64,000 nt of DNA from positions 62,001 through 126,000 of the forward strand of contig CAJRBF020000015.1 of NCBI GenBank assembly GCA_907165275.2, given 5' to 3'. This document shows, piece by piece, positions 1 to 8,069 of this stretch. The position numbers and the translations under genes are program-made. How positions within the stretch are numbered: the stretch's first letter is position 1; every line of letters starts with the position of its first letter. The DNA comes from Zygaena filipendulae (taxonomy: Eukaryota > Arthropoda > Insecta > Lepidoptera > Zygaenidae). The notes under the pieces are model-generated. The model was not told the origin of the DNA and made no database searches. It was given only the letters and a program-made list of their open reading frames with translations.

Positions 1-125
1 TAGAGGTACAATTTTTGGTAGCCACGAATATTATTAATACTGTGCTGTGGACGTTTAACATTTTAGGCTGTCTGTTGCTGTGTTAGCCACTAAACCTTGT
101 GTGACTTTTTAAAAATTTATTTGGG

Positions 126-1154
126 ATGGAGGAGGAGCAGGAGCGGGAGCGCCAGCTTCTCGCCGCCGCCATGGCGGAGAAGGAGCTGGAGCTCGAATTG
201 CTGCAACAAATGCAGGAAGAGGCCGGCTTCAAGCCGCGGACCTCCCTATTGAGAACCCCCCCGGGAGGCTTCTCAGTGTCGGCGGTGGCATCGCGGGAGC
301 CCGACAGCGTGCAGCAGGTGGAGCAGGTGCAGCAGGTGCAGCAGGTGGAAACGCCGATGGAGACGTCCACGCAAGCCACCAAGCGAGCGCTGTCATCGCC
401 GGAAGAGGTCCAGGAGACCCTGCGAAGGAGGGTGCAGCGTGCGAGGTTGACCGCGGTTCCACCATTGGCTGGCTTGGTGAGCGGCGAACCGGAGGCTGAT
501 GTTGCCCCAGCGGCTGATTACGGTCCACTCTCCGGGCTGAACAGAGAGCAGCTATTGGGAGCTGCGCATAAGGCGGCCAAGGGCATTACCTCGTGCACCA
601 CGTCGTACGGCTCGAAGCTGAATAAGGCCGAACTCGCCAAAATCGGCGGGTTCAGCCAGGAACTATTAGCGGTGGTGGCCACCTTGGTGGTCAAACTAGC
701 GGACGCCGAAATAAAGGTGAAGGACGCGCAGCTGGCGTGCCGAGCCGTTGCGAGCGCGCCGCGCGTTGCTACGCAGCAGGAGGGCGCTTCTTTAAGCTAC
801 GCCAACGCACTGAAGACGCGTAATAATGTGTTGGTGCCTAAGCCGGAGCAGGGGCCGATGGTCGCCATTTACCCGACCGACGAAGCCAAGGAGTCGCTGC
901 CCACTGCGGACGCTACGAAGGCCGCCCTTAAGAGTGCGGTAAACCCTGGCTCCATCGGGGCGCAAGTGCGGAGGGTCCGACGAGTGGGCAACGCGGGTGT
1001 TTTAGTGGAGACCACTAACCCAGAGGCAGCGGTTAGGCTGAGGGCGTCACTGCCGCCGACGTTGCGCGCTGTTGAGCCCAAAAAAAGGAGGCCGCTGGTA
1101 GCCCTCAACAGGGTCGACGGAAACCCAGCGCACGAGGAGCTGGTCAAGGCCATC
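126..1154 (+). pseudogene. R1-type LINE ORF1 (gag-like), 5' part, interrupted
   Basis: The first 343 codons of a gag-like RNA-binding protein. The start is the ATG after GGG at 123-125, the first in frame. The N-terminus is charged and Glu/Arg-rich, probably coiled coil, followed by a Gln-Val repeat (QQVEQVQQVQQV) and a Pro/Ala-rich linker. The stretch before the break (PLVALNRVDGNPAHEELVKAI) is the usual RNA-binding part of R1-type gag proteins. The frame then runs 48 bases into the Polinton terminal repeat to a stop at 1200-1202. The other half of the protein is at 17884-18324 in a compatible frame. It is broken only by the insertion. Confidence 0.8.
1149..1154. repeat. Target site duplication, left copy (GCCATC)
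   Basis: Six bases immediately outside the left terminal repeat, repeated exactly at 17878-17883 outside the right one. A 6-bp duplication is the usual size for Polinton/Maverick integration by a retroviral-type integrase. Confidence 0.93.
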
Positions 1155-1292
1155 AGTAGGTATATATTGTATGTTCTGGACCACTTCGTTCTTTCGCAAT
1201 GAGCGAGCACGTGCTCGCTCGCGAAATCACTCCGATGGTCCAGACCATACATTATATACCAATCAAAATGATTCACTTGTCGGATCGATCAT
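1155..1292 (+). repeat. Polinton left terminal inverted repeat (138 bp)
   Basis: Begins AGTAGGTATATATTG and matches the reverse complement of 17740-17877 over the whole length, with one mismatch that I can see (CATACATTATA against CATACAATATA). It holds a perfect 20-bp palindrome at 1201-1220 centred on CACGTG. Confidence 0.93.
1201..1220. other. 20-bp perfect palindrome within the Polinton TIR
   Basis: GAGCGAGCACGTGCTCGCTC is self-complementary. It is bracketed by TTTCGC and GCGAAA, so the hairpin can extend past a short asymmetric bulge. The same palindrome occurs in the right repeat at about 17812-17831. It could act in terminal-protein or replication-origin recognition, or as a dyad protein-binding site. 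That role is inferred from position only. Confidence 0.8.
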
Positions 1293-1532
1293 GCAAAAAC
1301 AATTATCGCTCGCAAAATCATTCCAGTGGTCCAGGCCCTGGACCACACAATCAAAAAGATTCATTTGTCGGATCGATCATTTGTCAGATCAATTACAAAA
1401 GATTTATCTGTGGAATGATAATACAGCGAAATCCATACCATGAAACGATTAGACGTCTGGTAGTTCTCATGTTTTGACTTAAAAATAAATGTAACTAACG
1501 AAATAGCACACTACTGACTTGACACGTGCATC
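1293..1532. other. Polinton left subterminal non-coding region
   Basis: No gene. It contains a second, diverged copy of the TIR motif series (TCATTCCAGTGGTCC and ATTCATTTGTCGGATCGATCAT), a near-perfect palindrome TGGTCCAGGCCCTGGACCA at 1327-1345, and then AT-rich leader sequence up to the ATPase start. Repeated subterminal motifs of this kind often bind the integrase or replication proteins. Confidence 0.6.
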
Positions 1533-2219
1533 ATGAAGTTTGTTAAACAGTCACAATCGTTAAATATTGATAATGTTTTTGTCGAAGTAAAAAATACCAT
1601 GTCACGTCATGGAAGTCTTCTACCTAGCACTGTACGATGCATCATTTGTGGACCGTCGAGCTGTGGGAAAACAAATTTGATGATTGGACTACTTTTGCAC
1701 GAAAACGGGTTACATTATCGAAATGTGTATGTTTATTCTAAAACATTACAACAACCAAAATATGTGTTTTTAGAAAAGGTTTTGGAACGAGTTCCAAATG
1801 TTTTATTTGAAAAGTATCGTGATAAAGATGAAGTTTTAAGTCTACAAGATGCTAAACCCTACTCCGTGATTGTATTTGACGACGTTGCATGTGAAAATCA
1901 AAATAACATACGAGATTACTTTGCAATGGGTAGACACAAATATATTGATTGTTTTTATCTCAACCAAACATATAGTAAAATCCCTAAACAGTTAGTGAGA
2001 GATAACGCGAATTTAATTATACTTTTTAAACAAGATGAAACCAATATGAAACATGTTTATGATGAGCACGTTAATACAGACATGACGTGGCGTCAATTTC
2101 GCGAACTGTGTTCAAAGATTTGGATCAATCCTTACAATTATTTGGTTATAAACAAGGATTGTACTAAAAATAATGGTTGCTATAGAAACAAATTAGACAC
2201 TTTTGTGGTGTTCGACTAA
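1533..2219 (+). CDS. Polinton genome-packaging ATPase (A32/FtsK-HerA type)
   Basis: A 228-residue ATPase that pumps DNA into preformed capsids. Walker A is GPSSCGKT (residues 40-47) and Walker B is VIVFDDV (112-118). A polar motif NQTYSKIP follows at about 144-151, as in A32-like ATPases. The length fits the family. It is the first gene of the plus-strand structural block, about 240 bp inside the left TIR, and ends 95 bp before the next ORF. The start ATG follows GTGCATC, with no earlier in-frame ATG. No break is visible. Confidence 0.92.
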   Translation: MKFVKQSQSLNIDNVFVEVKNTMSRHGSLLPSTVRCIICGPSSCGKTNLMIGLLLHENGLHYRNVYVYSKTLQQPKYVFLEKVLERVPNVLFEKYRDKDEVLSLQDAKPYSVIVFDDVACENQNNIRDYFAMGRHKYIDCFYLNQTYSKIPKQLVRDNANLIILFKQDETNMKHVYDEHVNTDMTWRQFRELCSKIWINPYNYLVINKDCTKNNGCYRNKLDTFVVFD

Positions 2220-2314
2220 CAAAGAACATAAATAATACCTTTAAATAGAGGAACGCATGTTTTAAACTTCATTCGTTATCGGATGCTAAATCATTAACGA
2301 CTCGTCCGGTTATA

Positions 2315-3190
2315 ATGGAAAAATCATTAAAAAGACGAATTGTTGATGCTGCAGAAGCAGTTAAGAAAAAGGTGCGAAAAATGAGAAATGTCGAAATTGA
2401 AAATAAACGTGCATTGGAAACCGTGTTCAAGCCGGTCACAGAACCTCTTGCTCAATTTACGAAAGCTAATGAAAAAGCAACAAAACAAAAGCTGATTGAA
2501 AAATCTGAAGGCAACACCAACCATAACACCGGTACTGTTAAAGACACCAAGGATGAGAGCAGTGATAATTATTATACAGATAATTCAGAATCTGATTTAG
2601 ACACAGACCCCTCAGTTTCATCCGTTATTGATACAACTCTCGATGATAAAAATACCTCGTCATGGTCTGTGTCTTCAGAGGCGTTAGATGATGTTGTATT
2701 TGGTGTTAGATCAGAAAAAGGAAAACTTATGTTAGGTTCATCTCCTATAACGATCGGTGATCGATTTATATCTGTAGCTGGACATAAGTACGCTACCACT
2801 CCTGGCTTAAAACAATTGTTGCTTAAAAAAGATATCGATTTAAAATTAATTACGGATAGCGACATGAAAAATTACAAAACTATGTTAATGAACACAAACG
2901 CTCACCGTCGAGATTACGATTCAAAAAAACCCATCAAAAGTAATAAAGGACAAAAATACGTACAAATCATTAGACCTCTGTTTAATATAAAACAAACGAA
3001 AGGAGAAGGCTTACCGTCAATGAAAAAAATACGAAACGATGTCGACTTAGTATACTGGGACGATCCTAATGAATTGGTGGAACGATTAAAACTATTGATA
3101 GCATCACGAGAAGCTGGTAACACCGGAGTTGACAATGAAATCATTTCCATCATAGAAGAATTGCGTGAAAGTGGACTAATTAATGCCTAA
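2315..3190 (+). CDS. Polinton protein of unknown function, 291 aa
   Basis: The N-terminal 45 residues are highly basic and helical (KRRIVDAAEAVKKKVRKMR). An acidic, Ser/Asp-rich low-complexity stretch follows (about 75-115), then a conserved-looking C-terminal domain from VVFGVRSEKGKLMLGSSPIT to the end, with a YWDDPNELVERLKLL helix. I recognise this layout as a recurrent ORF of arthropod Polinton-like elements but know no established function. The basic-acidic-folded order and the place between ATPase and fibre-like gene suggest a virion or DNA-binding role, which is a guess. The frame is intact. Confidence 0.65.
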   Translation: MEKSLKRRIVDAAEAVKKKVRKMRNVEIENKRALETVFKPVTEPLAQFTKANEKATKQKLIEKSEGNTNHNTGTVKDTKDESSDNYYTDNSESDLDTDPSVSSVIDTTLDDKNTSSWSVSSEALDDVVFGVRSEKGKLMLGSSPITIGDRFISVAGHKYATTPGLKQLLLKKDIDLKLITDSDMKNYKTMLMNTNAHRRDYDSKKPIKSNKGQKYVQIIRPLFNIKQTKGEGLPSMKKIRNDVDLVYWDDPNELVERLKLLIASREAGNTGVDNEIISIIEELRESGLINA

Positions 3191-3270
3191 ATAAAATAAA
3201 TATGTGCATTACTAACGATTAGTTTCATTTTATATTTAGCCTCCCTAAGTAGCAGGTCATACCTTAAAAT

Positions 3271-3861
3271 ATGAGTATAGACAAATTTGGTCATCATATT
3301 CATAAAAGAATACGTTTGTCAGATTTTACATTTAATGACAAGGTGTTAATGAAATCTGAAAATGGTGATTATGATCTAAAAACAGCTAGACTAAGAGGCA
3401 TCAAATTTCCTATAGAAGCATACGATGCGGTTAATAAAGAGTATGTCGATCAATTACATGATATGATTATAAAAGAATTCAATAACCTTGTTGAAAATAT
3501 GCGTTCACAAATTATAATTGACATTACAAATACCGTTACATCTACTTTAAAAGCATACAATGCTTTGTTGAGATCTCATAATGGAGATTATGATTTACAA
3601 ACAGCTAGACTGAGAGGCATCAAACATCCAGTAGAAGCAGATGATGCTGTTAACAAGGAGTATGTAGACCAACTAAACACCAAGATGTTTAAAGAATTCA
3701 ATGGCCTTATTGACAGCTTACGTTCTCAAATTGATGAGTCTACTTTAAAAGCAACGTCTTTAGGGTTAGTAAATCAGTTGGAAGAGAAACTTAACAAGAA
3801 CGGGGTGGACAACGAGATTCAAAGTGCATTACAAAATGACAAAACAGGAAGTAGTCAATGA
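3271..3861 (+). CDS. Fibre/spike-like repeat protein of the Polinton, 196 aa
   Basis: The protein is built of two internal repeats, residues about 28-66 and 106-145. Each has the order GDYDLxTARLRGIKxPxEAxDAVNKEYVDQL and is followed by a helical stretch (KEFNxLxxxxRSQI). The AVNKEYVD signature is familiar from trimeric phage and virus tail-fibre or spike proteins, where it precedes a coiled coil. I infer a homotrimeric spike or an attachment/vertex protein. The gene overlaps the region upstream of the integrase by a few tens of bases in another frame. No signal peptide or membrane segment is visible. Confidence 0.6.
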   Translation: MSIDKFGHHIHKRIRLSDFTFNDKVLMKSENGDYDLKTARLRGIKFPIEAYDAVNKEYVDQLHDMIIKEFNNLVENMRSQIIIDITNTVTSTLKAYNALLRSHNGDYDLQTARLRGIKHPVEADDAVNKEYVDQLNTKMFKEFNGLIDSLRSQIDESTLKATSLGLVNQLEEKLNKNGVDNEIQSALQNDKTGSSQ

Positions 3862-4771
3862 AATCCACAAAGCCGCTCGAAAAAACTTTACAAGACGTCC
3901 TGTTTTTCTTAAAGGAATCGATGATTTGTGGCAAGCCGATTTGATAGATATGCAATCTCTTCGAAAATATAACAACAACAATAAATATATCCTTATAGTA
4001 ATAGATTGCTTTACAAAGTATGCCTGGGCTGAACCGTTGAAATCAAAGAAAAAACTTGATGTAACTCAAGCTTTTAAACATATTTTAATCCGAAGCCAAA
4101 GAAGGCCGTACAATTTGCAAACCGATATGGGGAACGAGTTCTACAACGATTCGTTTCAAAAGCTTATGAAGACGAATAAAATTACCCATTATTCGACGTT
4201 TTCTATAAAAAAAGCTTCAATTGTTGAACGTCTTATCAAAACTATAAAGCAAAGACTGTTCAAACACTTTAGTCTGATTGGGAGTTATAAATGGTCTGAC
4301 AAAACTTTGAATAATATTATGCAGTCTTATAACACCACAAAACATCGTACCACTGGTTTTAAGCCTGCAGAAATTAATAAAACTATAGAACCAGACGTAA
4401 AAAGAAATATTAATAAATTACACTCTTTTCCATCTGTACCACAAAAATCTAAATTTAAGGCTGGGGATTGCGTTCGTATTAGTAAATACAAAAATTGTTT
4501 TGAAAAGGGATATACTCCTAATTGGTCTACAGAATTATTTACTGTAAAGAAAGTAAATAATACCATTCCACAAACGTACCACATTGAAGATCAACGTAAG
4601 CAGCCTATTTTAGGAAGTTTTTATGAACAAGAACTGCAGAAGACTAACTATCCTAATGTGTATTTAATAGAAAAAGTGTTGAAAAAGAAAGGGAGTAAGA
4701 TATTCGTTAAATGGTTAGGGTTACCTCCTGATGAAAACAGCTGGATTGATAAATCTACATTGTTAAGTTAA
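3836..4771 (+). CDS. Polinton integrase (retroviral-type DDE with chromodomain)
   Basis: Inserts the linear element into chromosomal DNA and accounts for the 6-bp duplications at its ends. I start it at the ATG at 3836 (311 aa); an in-frame GTG at 3824 gives only four more residues. Catalytic acidic residues are D in WQADLIDM (about 35), D in LQTDMGNEF (about 97) and E in SIVERLIKT (about 131). The C-terminal 45 residues form a chromodomain (VYLIEKVLKKKGSKIFVKW, then WIDKSTLL). The N-terminal zinc region is short or missing compared with retroviral integrases. It overlaps the end of the fibre-like gene by 26 bp in a different frame. Confidence 0.92.
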   Translation: MTKQEVVNEIHKAARKNFTRRPVFLKGIDDLWQADLIDMQSLRKYNNNNKYILIVIDCFTKYAWAEPLKSKKKLDVTQAFKHILIRSQRRPYNLQTDMGNEFYNDSFQKLMKTNKITHYSTFSIKKASIVERLIKTIKQRLFKHFSLIGSYKWSDKTLNNIMQSYNTTKHRTTGFKPAEINKTIEPDVKRNINKLHSFPSVPQKSKFKAGDCVRISKYKNCFEKGYTPNWSTELFTVKKVNNTIPQTYHIEDQRKQPILGSFYEQELQKTNYPNVYLIEKVLKKKGSKIFVKWLGLPPDENSWIDKSTLLS

Positions 4772-4824
4772 GAAGATATAAAACTATAAACAGTATCGTT
4801 ACTTTAGTCATTTTAATACGAGTC

Positions 4825-5553
4825 ATGCATGGTGGTGGACTCGTTAACAATTTAATAAATAACTTACCTTTTGAGATTCATATACCTGGGTATAATTACT
4901 GTGGACCAGGAACAAAACTTCAGAAACGTTTACAAAGAGGTGATCGCGGGGTTAACAAGTTGGACGAAGCCTGCATGCACCACGATATCGCCTACGCCAA
5001 TAACACAGATTTACCTAATCGTCACAAAGCGGATTTACAATTGTTAGACATGGCTAAAAAGAGGTTAGAAGCAAAGGATGCAGGGAAAGGTGAAAAATTG
5101 GTCTCATGGCTGGTTAGTAAAGCGATGAAAGCTAAAGTAAAATCGGGTTGGGGAGTTAAATCATTCAAACATTTTGTCACGAAAATTCGTTCACATGTTA
5201 AAAAGCTAAAACCAAAAAACCGTAAAACGCTGATAAACCTGTCTTATGCAGCTGCTAAAAGAATGATTCCGCTAGCTCGTCAAATCAAATTACCTCGAGT
5301 GATACCAATACCAAAAACCGGAGGAATATTACCACTTATCCCAATATTTGCGGGTTTATCAGCTCTAGGCGCTCTGGCGGGAGGAGCGTCTGGAATTGCA
5401 AAAACTGTGAATGATTATAAATCTGCTCAAAAGAATTTGCAGGAGACAGAGCGTCATAATAAAACCATGGAGGCTATAGCACTGGGAAAAGGCTTATACA
5501 TAAAGCCTTACAAAAGTGGGAAAGGTTTATACATAAAAGCTTCAAAAAACTAA
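4825..5553 (+). CDS. PLA2-domain capsid-associated protein
   Basis: The N-terminal half is a compact phospholipase A2 fold like that in parvovirus VP1: calcium-loop YCGPGT (residues 25-30) and catalytic CMHHDIAY (50-57), with a helical continuation to about 110. The C-terminal half is basic, then has a hydrophobic helix GILPLIPIFAGLSALGALAG (167-186). It ends with two copies of GKGLYIK (221-227 and 232-238). The likely role is membrane disruption during entry plus a core or cement function. The last sense codons contain the heptamer A AAA AAC at 5544-5550, directly before the TAA at 5551-5553. The following protease frame is -1 relative to this one, so a read-on product is predicted. Confidence 0.85.
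   Translation: MHGGGLVNNLINNLPFEIHIPGYNYCGPGTKLQKRLQRGDRGVNKLDEACMHHDIAYANNTDLPNRHKADLQLLDMAKKRLEAKDAGKGEKLVSWLVSKAMKAKVKSGWGVKSFKHFVTKIRSHVKKLKPKNRKTLINLSYAAAKRMIPLARQIKLPRVIPIPKTGGILPLIPIFAGLSALGALAGGASGIAKTVNDYKSAQKNLQETERHNKTMEAIALGKGLYIKPYKSGKGLYIKASKN
5544..5550 (+). promoter_or_regulatory. Candidate -1 ribosomal frameshift site (A AAA AAC)
   Basis: The heptamer is phased correctly on the PLA2 frame (codons AAA, AAC), and the next codon is the stop TAA. Slipping back one base enters the frame of the protease, which is open from 5463 and has no ATG before its conserved region. A AAA AAC is among the best eukaryotic -1 slippery sites. I see no strong downstream stem-loop by eye, so this is a sequence-based prediction. 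Confidence 0.6.
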
Positions 5554-5918
5554 CTACGCTACCTAATCGTGCTTTGACAAATGTAGACATTTTGAAGTAC
5601 GCTGCAAATATTCCGCATTTCCGAGGTGTTTACATGAAAGATGAATTACCCAGAAGTCCGAGGAAGATTGAATGTGGTATTGTTAACCTAGATGATTCGA
5701 AGAATGAGGGAACACATTGGGTAGCATATGCAAAACGAAATAATTATTGTGAATACTTTGATAGTTATGGTGATTTGAAACCGCCATTTGAATTAGTGAA
5801 GTATTTAAAAAATATGAACATTTTTTATAATTATACAAGATACCAAAAATTTAACACTGTTAATTGTGGTCATTTATGTTTAAAATATTTATGGAAATTT
5901 TGGAATAAAAAAGTATAA
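5550..5918 (+). CDS. Adenain-like cysteine protease, probably expressed by frameshift
   Basis: A maturation protease of the adenovirus/Polinton family. The catalytic triad candidates are His in EGTHWVAYA, Asp in EYFDSYGD and Cys in NTVNCGHLCL (48, 63 and 98 counting from the TTG at 5574). It is small, about 114-123 residues, shorter than the adenoviral enzyme but usual for Polintons. The frame is open from 5463, yet its first ATG is at 5634, inside the conserved FRGVYMKDELP region. A normal start therefore looks unavailable. I place the start where the -1 frame is entered at 5550. Expression from a TTG at 5574 or reinitiation is the alternative. The gene ends 36 bp before the minor capsid gene. 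Confidence 0.82.
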   Translation, partial: LTTLPNRALTNVDILKYAANIPHFRGVYMKDELPRSPRKIECGIVNLDDSKNEGTHWVAYAKRNNYCEYFDSYGDLKPPFELVKYLKNMNIFYNYTRYQKFNTVNCGHLCLKYLWKFWNKKV

Positions 5919-5954
5919 AACATTAAATTTTGTTTTAGTCATGTCATTTGCAAA

Positions 5955-6641
5955 ATGTCTTTAACACTATCAATTACGGGAAACTCATCAATTTTAACTA
6001 CTTATTACTCTCCCACCCTACAACTTAATGGAGAATATGAGTGTGCTCTGTTATATTTATCTACATTTAATTCAATTCCAAATATTGACTATAGAAATAA
6101 TAAATTTTACTATGGTACTAATGAAGTAATTACTCTACCGGAAGGAGCCTATGAATTGCAAGATATCAGTGACTATATAAAATCAGAAATAAAAGACGCA
6201 ACATTTCAACTTCACTGTAATAACAACACATTAAAAATATCCATACACTGCACCAAAGATATTGATTTTACCAAGACAGATTCTCTAGGAAATTTGCTGG
6301 GCTATGGAAATAAGTTTCTGAAAGCAAATAAATGGCATGTTTCACATCTGCCAGTGAACATTTTGCCTACGACCGTGGTGAGAGTCGAATGTGATATAGT
6401 GAGTGGATCATATATAAACGGTGAACCAAGCCATATTGTTTACGAATTTGCACCTAACGTGCCGCCTGGATATAGAATCATCGAAGCCCCTAAAAACGCG
6501 ATATATTTCCGAATCAATCAAAGTAATATCAACTGCATCCATATTAGATTTTTGGACATAAATAATAACTTAGTCAATTTACGTGGTGAAGAAGTGCAAC
6601 TTTTCTTGCATTTGAGAAACATTAGTAAAAATAATGATTGA
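5955..6641 (+). CDS. Penton-like minor capsid protein (single jelly roll)
   Basis: A 228-residue beta-rich protein that matches the Polinton minor capsid family. It has an N-terminal LSITGNSSILTTYYSP strand pair, the PEGAYELQDISDYI motif (residues about 58-71) and a C-terminal LRGEEVQLFLHLR strand. In related viruses it forms pentons at the vertices of the icosahedral capsid. It sits between protease and core-like protein in the same order as in other Polintons. Its last 8 bases overlap the next ORF (ATGATTGA). The frame is intact. Confidence 0.85.
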   Translation: MSLTLSITGNSSILTTYYSPTLQLNGEYECALLYLSTFNSIPNIDYRNNKFYYGTNEVITLPEGAYELQDISDYIKSEIKDATFQLHCNNNTLKISIHCTKDIDFTKTDSLGNLLGYGNKFLKANKWHVSHLPVNILPTTVVRVECDIVSGSYINGEPSHIVYEFAPNVPPGYRIIEAPKNAIYFRINQSNINCIHIRFLDINNNLVNLRGEEVQLFLHLRNISKNND

Positions 6642-6858
6642 TTACAATAAATACGTGTCTCGAAAATCAAAAACTATCAGTTCTGCGCGAGTAACCCTCA
6701 ACAAAACATCTCCTTATAGGAAAAAAAATAAGTTAATTCGAAAATCAAAAATCGTCAGTTCTGCGCGAGTAACCCTCAACAAAACATCTTGTAGGAAAAA
6801 AAATAAGTTAAATAAAGATAATAAAGCGTTCCTTAAATTAATCGGATTATTAAAATGA
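6634..6858 (+). CDS. Small basic, repeat-containing core-like protein, 74 aa
   Basis: Very rich in Lys, Arg and Ser. It contains two near-identical units, RKSKTISSARVTLNKTS and RKSKIVSSARVTLNKTS, each followed by RKKNKL. There is no hydrophobic segment. Composition, size and place between minor and major capsid genes suggest a DNA-condensing virion core peptide similar in role to adenoviral core peptides; this is inference. It overlaps the minor capsid gene by 8 bp and the major capsid gene by 4 bp (ATGA), which points to coupled translation. An ORF this short is supported mainly by these tight overlaps and the internal repeat. Confidence 0.7.
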   Translation: MIDYNKYVSRKSKTISSARVTLNKTSPYRKKNKLIRKSKIVSSARVTLNKTSCRKKNKLNKDNKAFLKLIGLLK

Positions 6859-8069
6859 ATATCTTAGACGTTTTATCTGTTCCATCTTACGACAATTCCG
6901 TTGAAGGGGTCGAATTCCATTCATATAAACCATATGTAACAAGTTTCAACAGGAATGATGAAATACGCATTCCGATCAACCAACAAGATTTGTACATATT
7001 GCCATCAGCGAGCACTTTATACTTGGAAGGACAAGTTGATGTTAAAAAACGAGATACTAAAGAGCAAGTAAACACTGTAAATTTTACAAATAATTCTCTT
7101 CTTTACCTATTTCAAGATATTCGGTATGAGTTAAACGGAGTTGAAATAGATAAAATAAAAAACGCTGGAATAAGTACTACAATGAAAGCGTTGGTTTCAA
7201 TGAATGAGAGTGAATCTAAAATGTCAAGAGCCTGGGGCTGGGATATAGGCGGTATTACAAATACTCACCGAGGCAGTTTCGCAGTTTCCATTCCCCTCAA
7301 AAATATACTTGGCTTCGCTGAAGATTATCAAAAAGTTGTGATCAATTGTCGGCACGAATTGATATTGTTACGAAGCAACACAAATTTAAACGCTGTTAAA
7401 CTTAACAACGATGAGGTTATTGAAGACGTAATTATAAATAAAATAATTTGGCGGGTACCACACGTACGAGTTTCAGATAGAGAAAGGATTAATCTTCTCA
7501 AGTATTTAGAAAAAGACCGACCACTCCAGATTGTATTTAGAAATTGGGATTTGTATGAATATCCAGCTTTACCTAAAACCACTAAACATACGTGGTCAAT
7601 AAAAACTGCATCTCAAATAGAAAAACCACGATATGTAATTATTGGATTGCAAACGAACCGAAAGAACAATGCAAGTTCTGATATGGCGCAGTTCGATCAT
7701 TGTAACCTAAGTAACGTCAAGGTGTACCTTAACTCAACTTACTTTCCATATGAAAATTTAAATATAAACTTTGCAAATGACAGATTTGCTTTAATATACG
7801 AGCAATACGCAAGATTTCAACAGTCGTATTATGGAAGGCGATCAGAAGCTTTGCTAAGCCCTAAGCAATTCAAAGATTTAACGCCATTGTTCGTTATCGA
7901 TTGCTCCAGACAAATTGACAATTTGAAGTCAGGGCCTGTTGTCGACGTACGCGTTGAACTCGAAGCAGATTCTGAGATACCTGATCAAACTTCAGCCTAC
8001 TGTCTTATACTCAACGATTGCATTATCGAGTATAAACCACTCAGCAGCACGGTGAAAAAACTATCATGA
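6855..8069 (+). CDS. Major capsid protein (double jelly roll)
   Basis: A 404-residue hexon-type protein that trimerises into capsomers. It shows the family's N-terminal pattern: NDEIRIPINQQDLYILPSAS strand, LYLEGQV, then FQDIRYELNGVEIDKIKNAG. It ends with PDQTSAYCLILNDCIIEYKP. The start ATG overlaps the stop of the preceding gene (ATGA) and its own stop overlaps the next start in the same way. The length is somewhat short for Polinton capsid proteins but the frame is uninterrupted from end to end. Confidence 0.9.
   Translation: MNILDVLSVPSYDNSVEGVEFHSYKPYVTSFNRNDEIRIPINQQDLYILPSASTLYLEGQVDVKKRDTKEQVNTVNFTNNSLLYLFQDIRYELNGVEIDKIKNAGISTTMKALVSMNESESKMSRAWGWDIGGITNTHRGSFAVSIPLKNILGFAEDYQKVVINCRHELILLRSNTNLNAVKLNNDEVIEDVIINKIIWRVPHVRVSDRERINLLKYLEKDRPLQIVFRNWDLYEYPALPKTTKHTWSIKTASQIEKPRYVIIGLQTNRKNNASSDMAQFDHCNLSNVKVYLNSTYFPYENLNINFANDRFALIYEQYARFQQSYYGRRSEALLSPKQFKDLTPLFVIDCSRQIDNLKSGPVVDVRVELEADSEIPDQTSAYCLILNDCIIEYKPLSSTVKKLS

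Noticed and set aside
3824..3861. Frameshift expression of the integrase from the fibre-like ORF
   Set aside because: The integrase has its own ATG at 3836, the register is +1 rather than -1, and no slippery site is present.
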